Positions 1 through 11,177 of a stretch of 64,000 bases of DNA are shown piece after piece. The stretch lies in assembly GCA_010909165.1 (NCBI GenBank), contig MU008200.1, forward strand, positions 186,001 through 250,000, in the 5' to 3' direction. The stretch comes from Anthoceros angustus. Its lineage: Eukaryota; Streptophyta; Anthocerotopsida; Anthocerotales; Anthocerotaceae. Under the pieces are notes generated by a model. That model saw only the letters and a program-made list of their open reading frames with translations, did no database searches and had not been told where the DNA came from. Position 1 is the first letter of the stretch. Every line of letters starts with the position of its first letter. Position numbers and translations under genes: made by a program.

Positions 1-423
1 GGAGCGATCTTGATGATCGGAGGTCCACAACCGGATATGTTTTATCCTAGGAGGTGCCATCGTTGAATAGCAAAAGCAACCAAATGTTGCAATGTCTACG
101 GAGGCGAGTACATGGCATCCACACAAGCTAGAAAGGAAGCCATTTGGTTGAGAAGGTTCATGGAAGAAATTGGGTATCAACAAGTGCAGCCAATTGTTCT
201 TCAAAGTGACAACCAGGGAAGCTTGGCATTGATCAAGAACCCTGTGCACCACTCAAGGACAAAGCATATTGATATCCAACATCACTTTGTTCGTGAAAGG
301 GTGAAATCGTTGGAGGTTACATTTGAGTATTGCAAAACGGAAGATATGGCTGCAGATTTCTTGACCAAGGCTTTGAGCAAGTTCAAGTTTGAGAAGTGTA
401 GAGAGCTAATTGGATTAAGGTAA
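1..423 (+). pseudogene. Ty1/copia RNase H, 3' end (copia-1)
   Basis: This is the tail of a copia pol gene, cut by the window edge. Reading on the plus strand, the first bases encode the RNase H block with the residues DDRRSTTGYV, broken by an indel near position 50. From 112 a 103-codon open stretch has the usual copia end: MASTQARKEAIWLRRF, then LQSDNQGSLALIKN, HHSRTKHIDI, and TKALSKFKF before the stop at 421. RNase H removes the RNA strand during reverse transcription. The same protein, about 90% alike by eye, is encoded on the minus strand at 4907-5270. It is followed after 21 bases by its LTR, so it is the 3' end of an element whose body lies left of the window. Certain as to family; broken by at least one frameshift. 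Confidence 0.93.
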
Positions 424-444
424 ACTCAGGTGTGCTGAGTGGAG

Positions 445-791
445 TGTTGAGGATGCAGCTTACTAAGTTTGTTAACATGGATATGATTATGTGTAAAAGA
501 TGTAGGTGATTGAGCTTACTATAAGTACATAGAAGTGGGTAAATGGAAAACATATACCCCGTATTGAGTAGGAAACGTGAGTGACACTTTTTAAGGTTCA
601 AAAAGGGGGTGAGACCAACTAGTTATAGTAGGTTCAGCTCCATGACTATTGTCTTTGTCTTGTTTGCTCAAAGTTGCTCTTTATTTGTGTTTTAAGGCCT
701 CGTTTAGGTGGTCTTAGTTTTGCAATTCTGAACACTTGCTTTCTTGACACTTCTGACCCTCTTGAAGCATGGCTAGCTTCCAATCTCAACA
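445..791 (+). repeat. LTR of copia-1 (plus orientation)
   Basis: The 347-bp repeat begins TGTTGAGGATGC and ends CCAATCTCAACA, so its ends form the inverted pair TGTTGAG/CTCAACA. A purine-rich stretch (GAGTGGAG) sits just before it, as expected for a polypurine tract. The same LTR recurs at 4757-4899 (minus, truncated), 8505-8865 and 9501-9876 (plus), and 8997-9344 and 10011-10331 (minus). Boundaries were set by comparing these copies. Confidence 0.9.
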
Positions 792-819
792 AATCGTACC
801 TGCTCTCTTGCTCTATGTC

Positions 820-1380
820 GGACCAGCAGCTCCTCTTCCTCATCACTGTCAAGCACGGTTTTGACCCTGGGAAGTTGTGTCCGTTCAATCCATCCACATA
901 GTACTATTTTTCGACAAATTGGGCCCTCAAAAAGTCTCGCACATTGTCGTTGAGCCTGCAGGTACCAACATTCTGATGTTGGTTTATCCCACTCCAGAAC
1001 TCCTATGCGCAGACAAGCAAACAACCTATAGAAGGCTCTAGAATAGCCTATGGCAAAATGTCCCCGCCTCCCATGCAAATGAGGTGGACCTTTAAACTCG
1101 CAAGTCGAGTTTCTCTTCTTCAGAAGCCGTAAATCCTTCCTTAGGCCAATGATAAAAAACCTGATGCATAAAGAGATGGTGTTTTAGCTTGCGAAATGCT
1201 CCTTCAGAGTACCCGGTCCATACAAAAGTCTGCCTACTCATACCTCTGCCTGCGAGCTCAAAAACGTCCCGGTGATCATATGGAAAGCTTTCGATGTTGC
1301 AAGTCTCATGATGAGACTCCACATACAACAAAAAGCCTTGCAATGCCAAAAAGGTTTCGGGACGTTTAGGTTTGCCAGGT
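820..1380 (-). pseudogene. Unnamed conserved domain relic, copy 1
   Basis: The minus strand encodes a degenerate but recognisable protein. From about 1349 to 1092 it reads a segment with FLLYVESHH, HRDVFELAGRG, GAFRKLKHHLF and FYHWP. From about 1078 to 820 it reads FYRLFACLR and an acidic stretch VLDSDEEEELL. The same order of motifs is encoded on the plus strand at 11690-12360 (GIEGHHGRYLIEF, HRDLYELQRRG, GAYRKLEHHVF, FDDWP, then VIVQDSDPSLDSSL). Two independent copies with matching residues at the same spacing argue for a real former protein domain. I do not recognise the family. It sits beside gypsy relics in both places, so it may be an extra retrotransposon ORF; a host gene fragment is also possible. 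Confidence 0.5.
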
Positions 1381-1611
1381 TAGTATTTTCGCACAAAGGA
1401 GTCTTCCACTTGTCTTCCCATGGCCTATCGGGAAAATGTGGCCTCTTTGTGACCACTTGGTTTAGAAAATCACCCCACAAAGGGTGAAGGATATTCCAGA
1501 CTGCATCTCAACTGGAGAAGGCGAGTTTGGAGGGCAAGGAGAGCGAGCACGAGAGGCAAGCCATCCGAGCCACAGCCACATGAGTGGTTAACAGCCGAGT
1601 TGAAGAGCAAA

Positions 1612-2480
1612 TCAACGCCAGCTAAAGGAGTTGTTGGAGGCATCGCGACATGTGTTTGCTTTCACGCTATGGAGATGGGGAAGTACACCAAAGGGAAGTT
1701 CCATAGAATCGACTACCGGATGAACCAAAGGTTCAGAGGAGGCATGTGCTCGCAAGGCTGAGTGGATTTGGTTGAGAATCAATGCCAAGAGCTTCTCAAG
1801 CTAGGGCTGATTCGACGATCTAACTCGCAGACTAAATGCTGGCTGTTGCTTCCAAAAAGAAGGATGAAAATGGATTGTGGACGGAGAGGAGAATGTGTGG
1901 TGACTATCGGCCTTTGAATGAGCGAATCCCACATGACCACTATCCCATGCCGATGGTCGAAGAGATCTTTGACACCATTGGGTCTGCCAAGTTCTTCTCA
2001 ACATTGGACTTGAGGCTAGGGTTTCACCAAGTGGAGATTGCCGAAGAAGACAAGAAGAAAACGCTCAAGCGTAGATTGCTTTGCGAGTGGAACTACATGC
2101 TATTTGGGTTGAAGACATCGCCAACGCAGCTTTAAAGATACATGGACAATGAGCTCAAGGACTTGCCTTTCACCAAGTGCTACATTGATGATGTCATCGC
2201 CTTTTAATACCTTTGAGGAGCATCTACAACATCTTCGAGTAGTCTTTGCTAGACTGCGCTGTGGTTGAAGGCCCATCCAGGAATCACAATTTGGAGAGGA
2301 CAAGGTGTTGTACTTGGGTCATTGGATCACGACGGATCTCGCCGATGCCACCAAGGTGGAGGCAATCCGGCGATTCCTGTGCCAAACGACATCTCAAGTT
2401 GAGGGCATTCTTGGGCCAGGTTACTACAGAAGTTCATTCCGGATGAGCGTGATTGTGTGGAATGCAAAAGTTTGGGCAAC
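1612..2480 (+). pseudogene. Ty3/gypsy reverse transcriptase relic
   Basis: The plus strand carries a broken gypsy RT. The lead-in reads LKELLEASRHVFAF near 1630. An open stretch from 1836 holds the fingers and palm motifs: KKKDENGLW, RMCGDYRPLNE, YPMPMVEEIFD, FFSTLDLRLGFHQVEI and YMLFGLKTSPTQL. After a stop near 2135 it continues with KCYIDDVIAF, the YxDD catalytic box, then EEHLQHLR and finally YRKFIPD. RT copies element RNA into DNA in virus-like particles. At least four frameshifts or stops interrupt it and no RNase H or integrase follows, so it is dead. It differs from the minus-strand gypsy RT at 51-53 kb, so it is a second gypsy lineage. The protease relic at 10.4 kb may belong to the same lineage. 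Confidence 0.88.
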
Positions 2481-2891
2481 CATCCCAAACTAGCTTGAGG
2501 AAGAGCGACTTGAATTTTTTTTGGCTGAAAACGATTGGAGAGGGACATGTTGGGAATTTTCTGAGAAACTTGGAGCCAGCCTGGAGCTGTAGGGTATTGG
2601 TGGGGAAGCAAAGAGGATATCCGGGAGAAGAAATGGGTCAAAACGACCCCTCAAAGTATGGGTACAAACAGGGCAGACTAACCCGTAGGGTCGCCACACC
2701 ACGCCGGTAGGCCGAGCGAAGAGCATCACCACGAGGGTGGTCACCATCGCGGTAGTGACAAGATCTCGGAGAAAAGAAATTAATATAGGGGGGATATCCA
2801 CTATATATGCTCACCAATAGGGGAATAGATAAATAGAAATAATTGGGAGAAACATATTTAGAGGTAGTAAGCAGGGCAGGCAGGTAGGTAA

Positions 2892-2937
2892 TTTAGGAGG
2901 ATTAGGTATTTTAGGAGGATTAGGTATTTTAGGATGG
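2892..2937. repeat. 18-bp short tandem repeat
   Basis: About two and a half copies of an 18-bp unit built on TTAGGAGGATTAGGTATT lie here in otherwise unremarkable DNA downstream of the gypsy RT relic. Confidence 0.85.
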
Positions 2938-4756
2938 TGAACCAAATCTAGGGCTGAGCAGTCTCCAAGTGGCAGCAATCCAAGGAGGGCAAAGTGCAGT
3001 TTTGGCAACACCAACTTTCGCTTCGAACTGGGGCGTCCACACTTCACGAAGGACTGAGACTGGAGCTGGAACGCAAGAGGAGAGGAGAGGAAAGCTGCCA
3101 TCGCCCTCGCCAACACCGCCGCGGTCGAGTCGAGCGCAAACGGGAGCTAGGCGCGCAAGCTGAAGAAGGAGAGGAAACCCTAGCTGGAGCGAGGAGGAGA
3201 AGACTGGAGTGAAGGGACTCTCACATTCCTGCAGTCCCGGCGCTATGGAACCTCCCACCTATGGGACCTCCCAGGGCCTGACTCTCCTAGGCCCGGGACG
3301 CCTTTGTCAAGTCTTGCTGCTATCTTTATCTCCTCAGCCACTAGCTGGCTGAGGTTTTGCTAGTTCAAGTTGTTAAGTCTTTTTTTACATGTCTAGTTTC
3401 AGAATAGCTTATGTTAGTTGTTTCATAGGCTGATTGGTGGATTTCACGCTGGAGGAGATGGCGGCACCTATGAGGCTAAGAGGAGGGCTAGGGCAGAGAA
3501 TAGCAGTTGTTGAAGTTGCGCCCTAGCAGCGCTGTGTCCAGGAGAGTCCTCCTGCAATCCCTTTGAGAACATTGTCAAATCTGAATGGAATCTTGTGATT
3601 TGGGTGTTTGAGGGTGTGGGGATTGATGAGCGCAGCCTAAATGCGTGATTTCTAACTCCTAGCCAGGAAAACTGCCTGGCCCCTCACGTTTTTGAGCAGC
3701 ATGCAATCCGCAATGTGGCTCAAAGCATCACTTCAACAACTGCTTTCAATCTGGTGCTTGGAATGCGAGATTTGAGGGCGACTGAGCTTGGTGGAGGTGG
3801 CCACGCAGCTACAGCAAGGCAGCATCACCAACACGCCCTAATCTCGCCAATAGCAGCAGCATTGCAGCTACAACACTGCTGACCCAGCAATTTTAGGGCA
3901 ACTCCAGCCTTCTAGAGCACATAGCGCCCGCGATACAGGTCGGTTGCCTATGATTTGCATACCAAAATGTTTGCCTCAGCGAGACAAGTCTATTGGTATG
4001 CTTTGTGATCAATTTGGAGTCGTTTTCAGGGACTAATTGCCTTTGAGGGTTTGCTTGTTTACATTTCAATTGAGGAATGTAGGCTGGTTGCAGCCACCAC
4101 CCCTCCTTTTGCAGCAAAAGAATTGAGGCTCTTTTGGACAGCAGCATTTGTTCAGGTTTGTAGCAGAGAATGAGTAGGGATACACCCTGGATTTGATTTT
4201 TCTGCTGACCTATTTTGCAGCTGTGTTTGCATGTTTCGATTGATAGCTGTAGGTGCATGTTGCTGCCTAGGCTAGTTACGCTAGCAACCTAGGTCAGGGC
4301 CTGCATCACATGTAGCTTAGCCCTTAGGCAGAGTACACTCTGTGACAAGCTGGGACTGATTTTTATACTTACTTCGTTCAATTTCCTCAAACTTGTTTGA
4401 AGGACTGACCTTCGGCTAAGTATGTTGCATGGGTGATGCACCATGAGGAGGGAGATACAAGCCCTCGGTACAGGCTCCGAACAAGGGCCATTCCAAGCAA
4501 GGTCACTGATCTGCACAAGCACCTGCCACCACACAACAGCGGCTGGTGGAGGACTTGGAGGCTGACATCAGGCCAGGGACTCCACCATCGGCTGTGAGGC
4601 CTACAGCCAGCTGGTCCCCCTCGACAGACATCATTGCACAATCAGGGACAGGGACACCTCAGTCCCACTCCGGGACAGGAGCGCAGCAGTCTCAGCCATT
4701 TCTGGCAGTCCCCCTTGGTGTGGTGTTCCATCCAAGGCCAGGCCCTGCACTTTTTG
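2938..4756. other. Stretch without recognisable gene
   Basis: Both strands were read. Short open frames (for example plus 2969-3212, minus 3893-4258, plus 4546-4764) have no motif I recognise and overlap each other. The segment 3180-3360 contains short imperfect inverted blocks around CCTCCCACCTATGGGACCTC. It is probably old LTR or leader sequence of the flanking gypsy relics, but I cannot show that. Confidence 0.5.
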
Positions 4757-4899
4757 AACCATAAAAAGTGTCACTCACGTTTCCTACTCAATATGGGGAA
4801 TATGTTTCCCATTTACCCACTTCTATAGTAAGCTTAATCACCTACATCTTTTACGTGTAGTCATATCTATCTTAACAAACTCAGTAAGCATTCTCAACA
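4757..4899 (-). repeat. Truncated 3' LTR of minus-strand copia-1
   Basis: This is the reverse complement of the first roughly 145 bp of the copia-1 LTR. Its outer half is lost at about 4757, and it ends at CTCAACA (4899). The bases 4900-4920 are the complement of the purine tract seen before the LTR at 445. It therefore marks the 3' end of the minus-strand element at 4.9-10.3 kb. Confidence 0.88.
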
Positions 4900-4906
4900 C
4901 TCCCAC

Positions 4907-6307
4907 TCAACGCACCTGAGTTTGCCTTAATCCAACTAGCTCTCTACACTTCTCAAACTTGAACTTGCTCAAAGCCTTCGTCAATAAATCTGCAGCCATA
5001 TCCTCCGTTTTGAAACACTCAAATGTAACCTCCAACGATTTCACCCTTTCACGAACAAAGTGATGTTGGATATCAATATGCTTTGTCCTTGAGTGATGCA
5101 TGTGGTTCTTGATCAATGCCATGCTTCCTAGTTGTCACTTTTGAAGAACAGTTGGCTGCACTTGTTGATACCCAATTTCTTCCATGAACCTTCTCAACCA
5201 AATGGCTTCCTTTGTAGCTTGTGTGGATGCCATGTACTCAGCCTATAGACATTGCAACAATTGGTTGCTTTTGCTATTCAACTAATGGCACCTCCCCTAG
5301 GATAAAAACATATCCGGTTGTGGACCTCCTATCATCAAGATTGCTCCCCCAATCCGAGTCACAATATCCAAGCAGTATGTGTCCTTCATTTGAACCTGAA
5401 AACTCAAGGTACATGTCATGTGTGCCTTTCAAGTACCTCATTATCCTCTTCACTGCAATAGAATGTGGCTTTCCAGGATTTTGCATATATTGGCTCACAA
5501 CACCTAGAGCTTTTCCAAAATCTGGACGAGTTGCAACCATGGCAGACATCAAACTGCCCACTTCTTGTCTATAAGGAATGTTCTTCATCTTCTCCTCCTC
5601 GGGATTGCTTGCAGGACATGGGTCTTTGCTAAGCCTCATATCTAAACAGAGAGGTGTTGTAATTGGCCTGCAATCAGTCATTCCAAAACGATCCAAGAGT
5701 TCCTCAATGTACTTCTGTTTTCCAAGCTTGATTGTTCTTGTCTCTAACCACTTGAATGCCAAGGCAATAGTTGAACTCCCCCAAGTCCTTCATTTCAAAT
5801 TGTCTTGACAACATCTCCTTTACCTCATTGATGGCATCTATAGATGCGCTCAACAAAATGAGGTCATCCACGGATATGGCTAGAATAACCATAGATTGGA
5901 GAACTTTGGATATGTAGATGCTCTCATCAGATGTGCAATATTGAAATCCTTGCTCCTTTAAGAATGCATTGATCTTCTCATACCAAGCTTTAGACCCTTG
6001 CTGAATTCAATCCATAGAAAGCTTTCTTCAATTTGCACACCAAACTCTCATTGCCTTTTTCGATATACCCTTCATGTTGCTCCATATAAATGTCCTCCTT
6101 CAAATCTCCATTGAGAAATGCAGTTTTTACATCCATTTGATGAATCTCAAAGGTCTCATTATAATCGATGCCTTGTTCTTGGCTATATCCCTTCAGCACC
6201 AATCTTGCCTTATATCTCTCAATCTGACCATTAGAATCTCTCTTGATTCTAAACACCCATTTGCTCCCAATAGCATTCCTTCCTGCGGCAGCAAGGTTAA
6301 TACCCAA
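4907..6307 (-). pseudogene. Copia-1 reverse transcriptase and RNase H
   Basis: On the minus strand the order is RT start (6307-5990), RT palm (5892-5704), RT end and RNase H start (5762-5274), then RNase H end (to 4907). Visible motifs are [94 protein letters not shown] and the RNase H block YCDSDWGSNLDDRRSTTGYV. Breaks: several frameshifts; the catalytic YxDD has become SVDD; and, compared with the related copy at 58.4-59.8 kb, 21 residues around APVAKF are missing in frame just before [12 protein letters not shown]. The element is not functional. Integrase lies upstream and the truncated LTR downstream, the normal copia order. Confidence 0.93.
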
Positions 6308-6309
6308 GT

Positions 6310-7658
6310 GTCATTCTTCTTCAACGACTTCATCTCATCATCCATAGCTTCTTTCCATTGCTTTTGCATCCTTCCTTGTAGTGCTTCAGCTATCGTTCTT
6401 GGTTCCTCCCATATTCCATAGCAATGGATGCAAACTCTGGTCCTTCTCTCCAATCTCTTGGTGGACGACCCTTGTTGGATATCTCCTCGGAGGAAGAATT
6501 TCTTCTCTCAAGGGTTCTTCCTCATTGTTTCCCTCGCTAGGGATCATTTCATTCCCATCAATCGGAATGACGTCTTTTCCAATTGGTTCTTGAGGTATCA
6601 CAACCTCATGAGCATCAACAATAGGAAATTTCTGCTATCTATAGTCTCCGCCTCATCAAAACCACATCTCTACTTATGATGATGCGCCTAGATGCCTTAT
6701 CATACAATCTATAGGCCTTTCTATCAATATCATAGCCCACAAAATGCACTCCAATGCCTTCCCTTGAGCTTGCTCTCGACTTCTTTGGGTTTATGTGCAA
6801 AGGCTCTACACCCAAACACATGCAAGTGAGCAATAGAAGGCTTCCTCCCCTAACCAGCATTCCTCCGTGTCATATCCTCTAGTGATGCACTTGCACTTCT
6901 ATTAGTTAGGTAGACAGCAGTTGCAATGGCTTCCCCAAAACTCATAGCCCAATTGTTGATGATGAAGCATGCTCCTAGCACATTCTACCAAAGTTCTATT
7001 TTTCCTTTCCGCAACTCCATTTTGCTGAGGAGTGTAATAAAATTGTTGCATGATTCCGTGCTCCTTGCAAAAGTTTCAAATCCTTGGACATATACTCACC
7101 TCCATTGTCACTCCTTAAAACTTTTATCTTTCTACCAATTTGATTCTCCACAAGTGCTTTATACTCCTTGAACTTGATAACAGGCATCCTTGGATTTGAG
7201 GAAGTAAACCTTGGTATACCTTGACTTGTCATCCGTGAAAGTGAGGAAATACTTGGCCCTCCTAGAGATGTGGTCTTCATGGGGCCAATGTCTGAGTGAA
7301 TCAAATCTAGCACATGGTTAGCTCTACTTCCTCCCTTTGGAAATGGAAATCGATGTTGCTTTCCCATCATGCAACCTCTACAAATACCTATATCTTCCTC
7401 CTCTCCAAGCTCAAGTCCTCTTACGATCTTTTTCTTTTCCATGAGCTTGATGTTTTGAACTCCAAGATGTCCCAATCTTTGGTGCCACAATAGTAGCTTG
7501 TTGTTGTGCTCTTGTACCACATTTGTCTCCATTCTTGAGCTTGGCACCACAGTACTCCCACTTAAACAATACATCTTTCCAACCTTCACGCCTTGTGCTC
7601 TCACTTCTTCTTTTGCATTCGTGAAGGTCACTCCAGCTTCCTCAAATCTTACTCTCAA
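6310..7658 (-). pseudogene. Copia-1 integrase
   Basis: The minus strand from 7658 down encodes a copia integrase. The zinc-binding start is clear (LLWHQRLGHLGVQN, then GICRGCMMGKQH). The catalytic core follows, with LDLIHSDIGPM giving the first Asp and VLRSDNGGEYMS the second; the region of the catalytic Glu is shredded by frameshifts near 7000. The C-terminal part (6860-6310) includes FVGYDIDRKAYRLYD and the linker into RT, ending at KQWKEAMDDEMKSL. Integrase inserts element DNA into the host chromosome. The open stretch 7658-6996 spans about 220 codons, the longest surviving piece of this element. It is dead as read here. Confidence 0.9.
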
Positions 7659-8504
7659 CCCTTGAGAGGTAGCCGCTAACGGAGAAGAGGTTTTTGCTCA
7701 GGCACATAGAGGACCTTCTTTAACATCCCATAAATAGGCCCTTTAGGAGTGGTCATGGTTAGAAATACAACTCCTTCTCCCTCATTTTGAGAATTATCAC
7801 CCAAGTAAATTTTTGAATGAATTATCACCTGTCAGCTTTTTTGGTGATGTGAACTCATCATCCATAGCAGCTTGCTTTGAGGTCTTGCTTTCTCGTCCCT
7901 TTGCTTCTTGAAACAGTTCCTCTAATGTGTCCAACCTTGCCATAGTTGCAAGTTATGTTGGACCTTCTATATCCTCCTACAGATTGAGAAGGACCTTCCC
8001 TAGCTTGATGGAACTTGAGTGTTCTTCCTGAGGCTTTTTGGCCACAAAAGCTGATTCCTCATATCTTCCCTTTTCTCTTCTTTTGTCTCTTCATGTAAGA
8101 GTCGCTCACAAGAATCTCAAAAGTCAAAGTCTCTATTCTTGATTCCAAAGCCACGATCAAGTTGTTGTATGACTCTGGAAGAAAAGTCATCACCAAGTCA
8201 TCATCATACGGCTCCAAATCGCTGCTAATTGTTGTGACAAACTCCTCACTTTGTCTACATGCTCAATGACATCATTCTCACCCATTTGAAGAGTGAAGAA
8301 CCTTCTCCTCAAAACAAGCGGTTCACAAGGCTCTTGTTCTCATATAGCGCCCAGCTTTTGCCAAGCTTCCCTTGCAGTCTTACAAGAAGTCACATGCATT
8401 AGTTGTGCATCTTCCAAATTGAAGCAAATGGTTGCAAAAGCTTTTGCATGCATTCTCGTCCCACTTGGATTCTTGCTCCACTTTTATAGGGTGCGCTGCA
8501 GTGA
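7659..8504 (-). pseudogene. Copia-1 gag and protease region, degraded
   Basis: Gag lies at 8504-8290 on the minus strand and matches the better copy at 9471-9345 (ESKWDENACKAFATICFNL, then HVTSCKTARKAW), the UBN2-type Gag domain of copia elements. Between 8290 and 7660 only traces of the rest of gag and of protease remain, with many stops. Gag forms the particle that houses reverse transcription. Its N-terminal end is separated from this part by a plus-strand LTR at 8505-8865. Confidence 0.75.
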
Positions 8505-8865
8505 TGTTGAGGATGCAGCTCGAGTTTGTTAAGATGGATATGACTATGTAAAAGATGTAGTGATTGAGCTTACTATCTATTGTATAGAAGTGGGTAAATG
8601 AGAAACATATACCCCATATTGAGTACGAAACGTGAGTGACACTTTTAAGGGTTTAAAAAGGGGTGAGACCAGCGAGCTATTGTAGGTTTAGCTCCTTGAC
8701 CATTGCCTTTAGCTCCTTGACCATTGCCTTCGTGCTGTTTGCTCAAAGTTGCTCTTTATTTGTGTTTTAAGACCTCGCTTAGGTGGTCTTAGTTTTGCAA
8801 TTCTAAACACTTGTTTTCTTGACACTTCTGATCCTCTTGAAGCATGACTAGCTTCCAATCTTAAT
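8505..8865 (+). repeat. Copia-1 LTR inserted inside gag (first copy)
   Basis: A full-length copia-1 LTR in plus orientation starts TGTTGAGG and ends TTAATA (decayed CAACA). On its left is minus-strand gag; on its right (8866-8996) is the N-terminal start of the same gag. It reads as a solo LTR that landed in gag in the opposite orientation. In the duplicated copy at 9501-9876 the flanks are CGTGA and CCTGA, an imperfect 5-bp target duplication. A short internal repeat of TAGCTCCTTGACCATTGCC is visible near 8693-8729. Confidence 0.85.
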
Positions 8866-8996
8866 ACCTGACACTATCCCCCACAGGCTTTTCTCGGTCA
8901 ACAACATCTGCATCTTGAACTACAAGTTGAAGTTGTTACCACCAAATTTTGAATGACTTGTAGTGTCACCATGCCTTGGGTGTGTGGGCCATAACC
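8866..8996 (-). pseudogene. Copia-1 gag N-terminus (first copy)
   Basis: Read on the minus strand this 131-bp spacer encodes KFGGNNFNL, a stop where Trp is usual, FKMQMLLTEKSLWGIVSG. That is the classic start of a copia Gag. It lies between the 5' LTR (8997-9344) and the solo LTR (8505-8865). A second copy is at 9877-10010. Confidence 0.85.
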
Positions 8997-9344
8997 TGTT
9001 GAGATTGGAAGCTAGCCATGCTTCAAGAGGGTCAAGTGTCAAGAAAGCAAGTGTTCAGAATTGCAAAACTAAGACCACCTAAGCGAGGTCTTAAAACACA
9101 AATGAAGAGCAACTTTGAGCAAACAACACAAAGACAATAGTCAAAGAGTCAACTGAACCTGCTATAGCTAGCTGGTCTCACCCCTTTTTAAACCCTAAAA
9201 AGTGTCACTCACGTTTCCTACTCAATATGGGGTATATGTTTCCCATTTACCCACTTTTATATACTTATAGTAAGCTCAATCACCCACATTTTTTATGCGT
9301 AGTCATATCCATCTTAACAAACTCAGTAAGCTGCATCCTCAACA
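8997..9344 (-). repeat. Copia-1 5' LTR (first copy, minus)
   Basis: A complete LTR in minus orientation, ends TGTTGAG and CTCAACA, 348 bp. Its left side continues into leader and gag start of the minus-strand element, so it is a 5' LTR. With the plus LTR at 8505-8865 it forms a long inverted repeat with a 131-bp spacer. Confidence 0.9.
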
Positions 9345-9500
9345 GCTTTTTCCAAGCTTTCCTTGCAGTCTTACAAGAAGTCACATGCATTAGTTGTGCA
9401 GCTTCCAAATTGAAGCAAATGGTTGCAAAAGCTTTGCATGCATTCTCGTCCCACTTGGATTCTTGCTCCACTTTTATAGGGTGCGCTGCTCAGTTCGTGA
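9345..9500 (-). pseudogene. Copia-1 gag fragment (duplicated)
   Basis: This repeats 8347-8504: minus-strand Gag with ESKWDENACKAFATICFNL and HVTSCKTARKAWKKL. It is wedged between the 5' LTR of the first copy and the plus LTR of the second, which shows a tandem duplication of roughly 990 bp rather than two elements. Confidence 0.88.
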
Positions 9501-9876
9501 TGTTGAGGATGCAGCTTACTGAGTTTGTTAAGATGGATATGACTATGCGTAAAAGATGTAGGTGATTGAGCTTACTATAAGAAGTATATCTATATAGAAG
9601 TGGGTAAATGAGAAACATATACCCCATATTGAGTACGAAACGTGAGTGACACTTTTAAGGGTTTAAAAAGGGGTGAGACCAGCGAGCTATTGTAGGTTTA
9701 GCTCCTTGACCATTGCCTTTAGCTCCTTGACCATTGCCTTCGTGCTGTTTGCTCAAAGTTGCTCTTTATTTGTGTTTTAAGACCTCGCTTAGGTGGTCTT
9801 AGTTTTGCAATTCTAAACACTTGTTTTCTTGACACTTCTGATCCTCTTGAAGCATGACTAGCTTCCAATCTTAATA
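9501..9876 (+). repeat. Copia-1 LTR inside gag (second copy)
   Basis: A near-copy of 8505-8865, again starting TGTTGAGG and ending TTAATA. It includes the same internal duplication of TAGCTCCTTGACCATTGCC, so the two arose by duplication after that change. Confidence 0.87.
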
Positions 9877-10010
9877 CCTGACACTATCCCCCACAGGCTT
9901 TTCTCGGTCAACAACATCTGCATCTTGAACTTCCACAAGTTGAAGTTGTTACCACCAAATTTTGAAATGACTTGTAGTGTCACCATGCCTTGGGTGTGTG
10001 GGCCATAACC
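9877..10010 (-). pseudogene. Copia-1 gag N-terminus (second copy)
   Basis: Duplicate of 8866-8996 with a few base changes: same Gag start, minus strand. Confidence 0.83.
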
Positions 10011-10331
10011 TGTGCAGATTGGAAGCTAGCCATGCTTCAAGAGGGTCAGAAGTATCAAGAAAGCAAGTGTTCAGAATTGCAAAACTAAGACCACCTAAAC
10101 GAAGCCTTAAAACACAAATAAAGAGCAACTTTGAGCAAATAGCACAAAGGCAACAGTCAAGGAGCTAGGCCTACTATAGCTAGCTGGTCTCACCCCTTTT
10201 TAAACCCTAAAAAGTGTCACTCACGTTTCCTACTCAATATGGGGTATATGTTTCCCATTTATCCACTTCTATGTACTTATAGTAAGCTTAATCACCTACA
10301 TCCTTAATTCATATAAGCTGCATCCTCAACA
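10011..10331 (-). repeat. Copia-1 5' LTR (second copy, minus)
   Basis: Outer boundary of the minus-strand copia-1 element. It ends CATCCTCAACA at 10331, where unrelated gypsy sequence begins. About 20 bp near 10305 are altered compared with 8997-9344. Confidence 0.87.
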
Positions 10332-10379
10332 TGACTCGGCGGATGTTAACAACCCTTGAAGATGAAGCAAGTGTCACGA

Positions 10380-11177
10380 TGTGCCACAGCAGGCAGCAAT
10401 GATGTCATTGTTGACCTCGGAGCCAAGCATCTTTGTGGAGAAATGAAATGCTGCACGAGTGGGGGTGGCTTTGGTCAACAACGGGGAGAGAAAAATTGAA
10501 ATCAATGGATTCACACCAAGGAGGGTGTTGATTGACTCCGAAGCATAGCCGGTGATCCTTGGAAGAAGAGTGAAGGAAGTGTTGGGTCTCCACCAAGACA
10601 GGTTGAAGGAAACCTAGTGGAGGATCCAGACCCCAGCCGGGACCACAGAGCATGTGTTGGGGGTGACGAGGTACAAGCTGAAGATTTCATTCAAACCAAG
10701 AACAGCTGACCTCACCCTTGTCGAGGTACATTGTTTGGTCACAGATGTAGACACATTTGATGTCTTGCTGGGAGCAGACGCTTTGTACAAATTTGGAGTC
10801 ATATTGGATTTGTGGACAGAGACAACTACTATCAACCATGCTAGAGAAGCTGGAGCAAAACCGATGAACGGATTGCTCGTATCCCTCTGCAGCTGCATGG
10901 CAAGGATCATGAGAACCTCATTACCAATAGCGTCTACCTAGAGTTTGGGGCCGTGGTGATGGACACGCCATACCTGCTCAAACCTCTTGGGGTGTGTGTA
11001 ACAACCGCAGCTGATCTAAGGGAGGAATTCGACGAGGAGGATGAAGACACTAGGGTTGCAACCACCCTCAGAGGAGGTTCTTCAAGTCAGCCGGATGGAG
11101 TTGGTGACTGCAGCAATGAGCCAAGCAAAAGAGGTCAGGGATGGTGCAAGAGGACCGCGGGAGTGCAATTGTGCTAG
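10380..11177 (+). pseudogene. Ty3/gypsy retropepsin relic
   Basis: Plus-strand reading gives INGFTPRRVLIDS near 10500, which is the retropepsin active-site region. Where DSGA would be expected the sequence reads DSEA followed by a stop, so the catalytic loop is lost. The second half is open from 10654 (VTRYKLKISFKPRTADLTLVEVHCLVTDVDTFDVLLGADAL), where LLGADAL is the conserved flap-side ILG motif of this family. A further open frame to 11177 is acidic (EEFDEEDED). Retropepsin cuts the Gag-Pol polyprotein. No RT follows, so this is a fragment. It could be the same lineage as the RT relic at 1.6-2.5 kb. Confidence 0.78.

Noticed and set aside
2969-3212. Two overlapping plus-strand ORFs of 64-72 codons
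   Set aside because: Mutually overlapping, basic low-complexity sequence without a recognisable motif.
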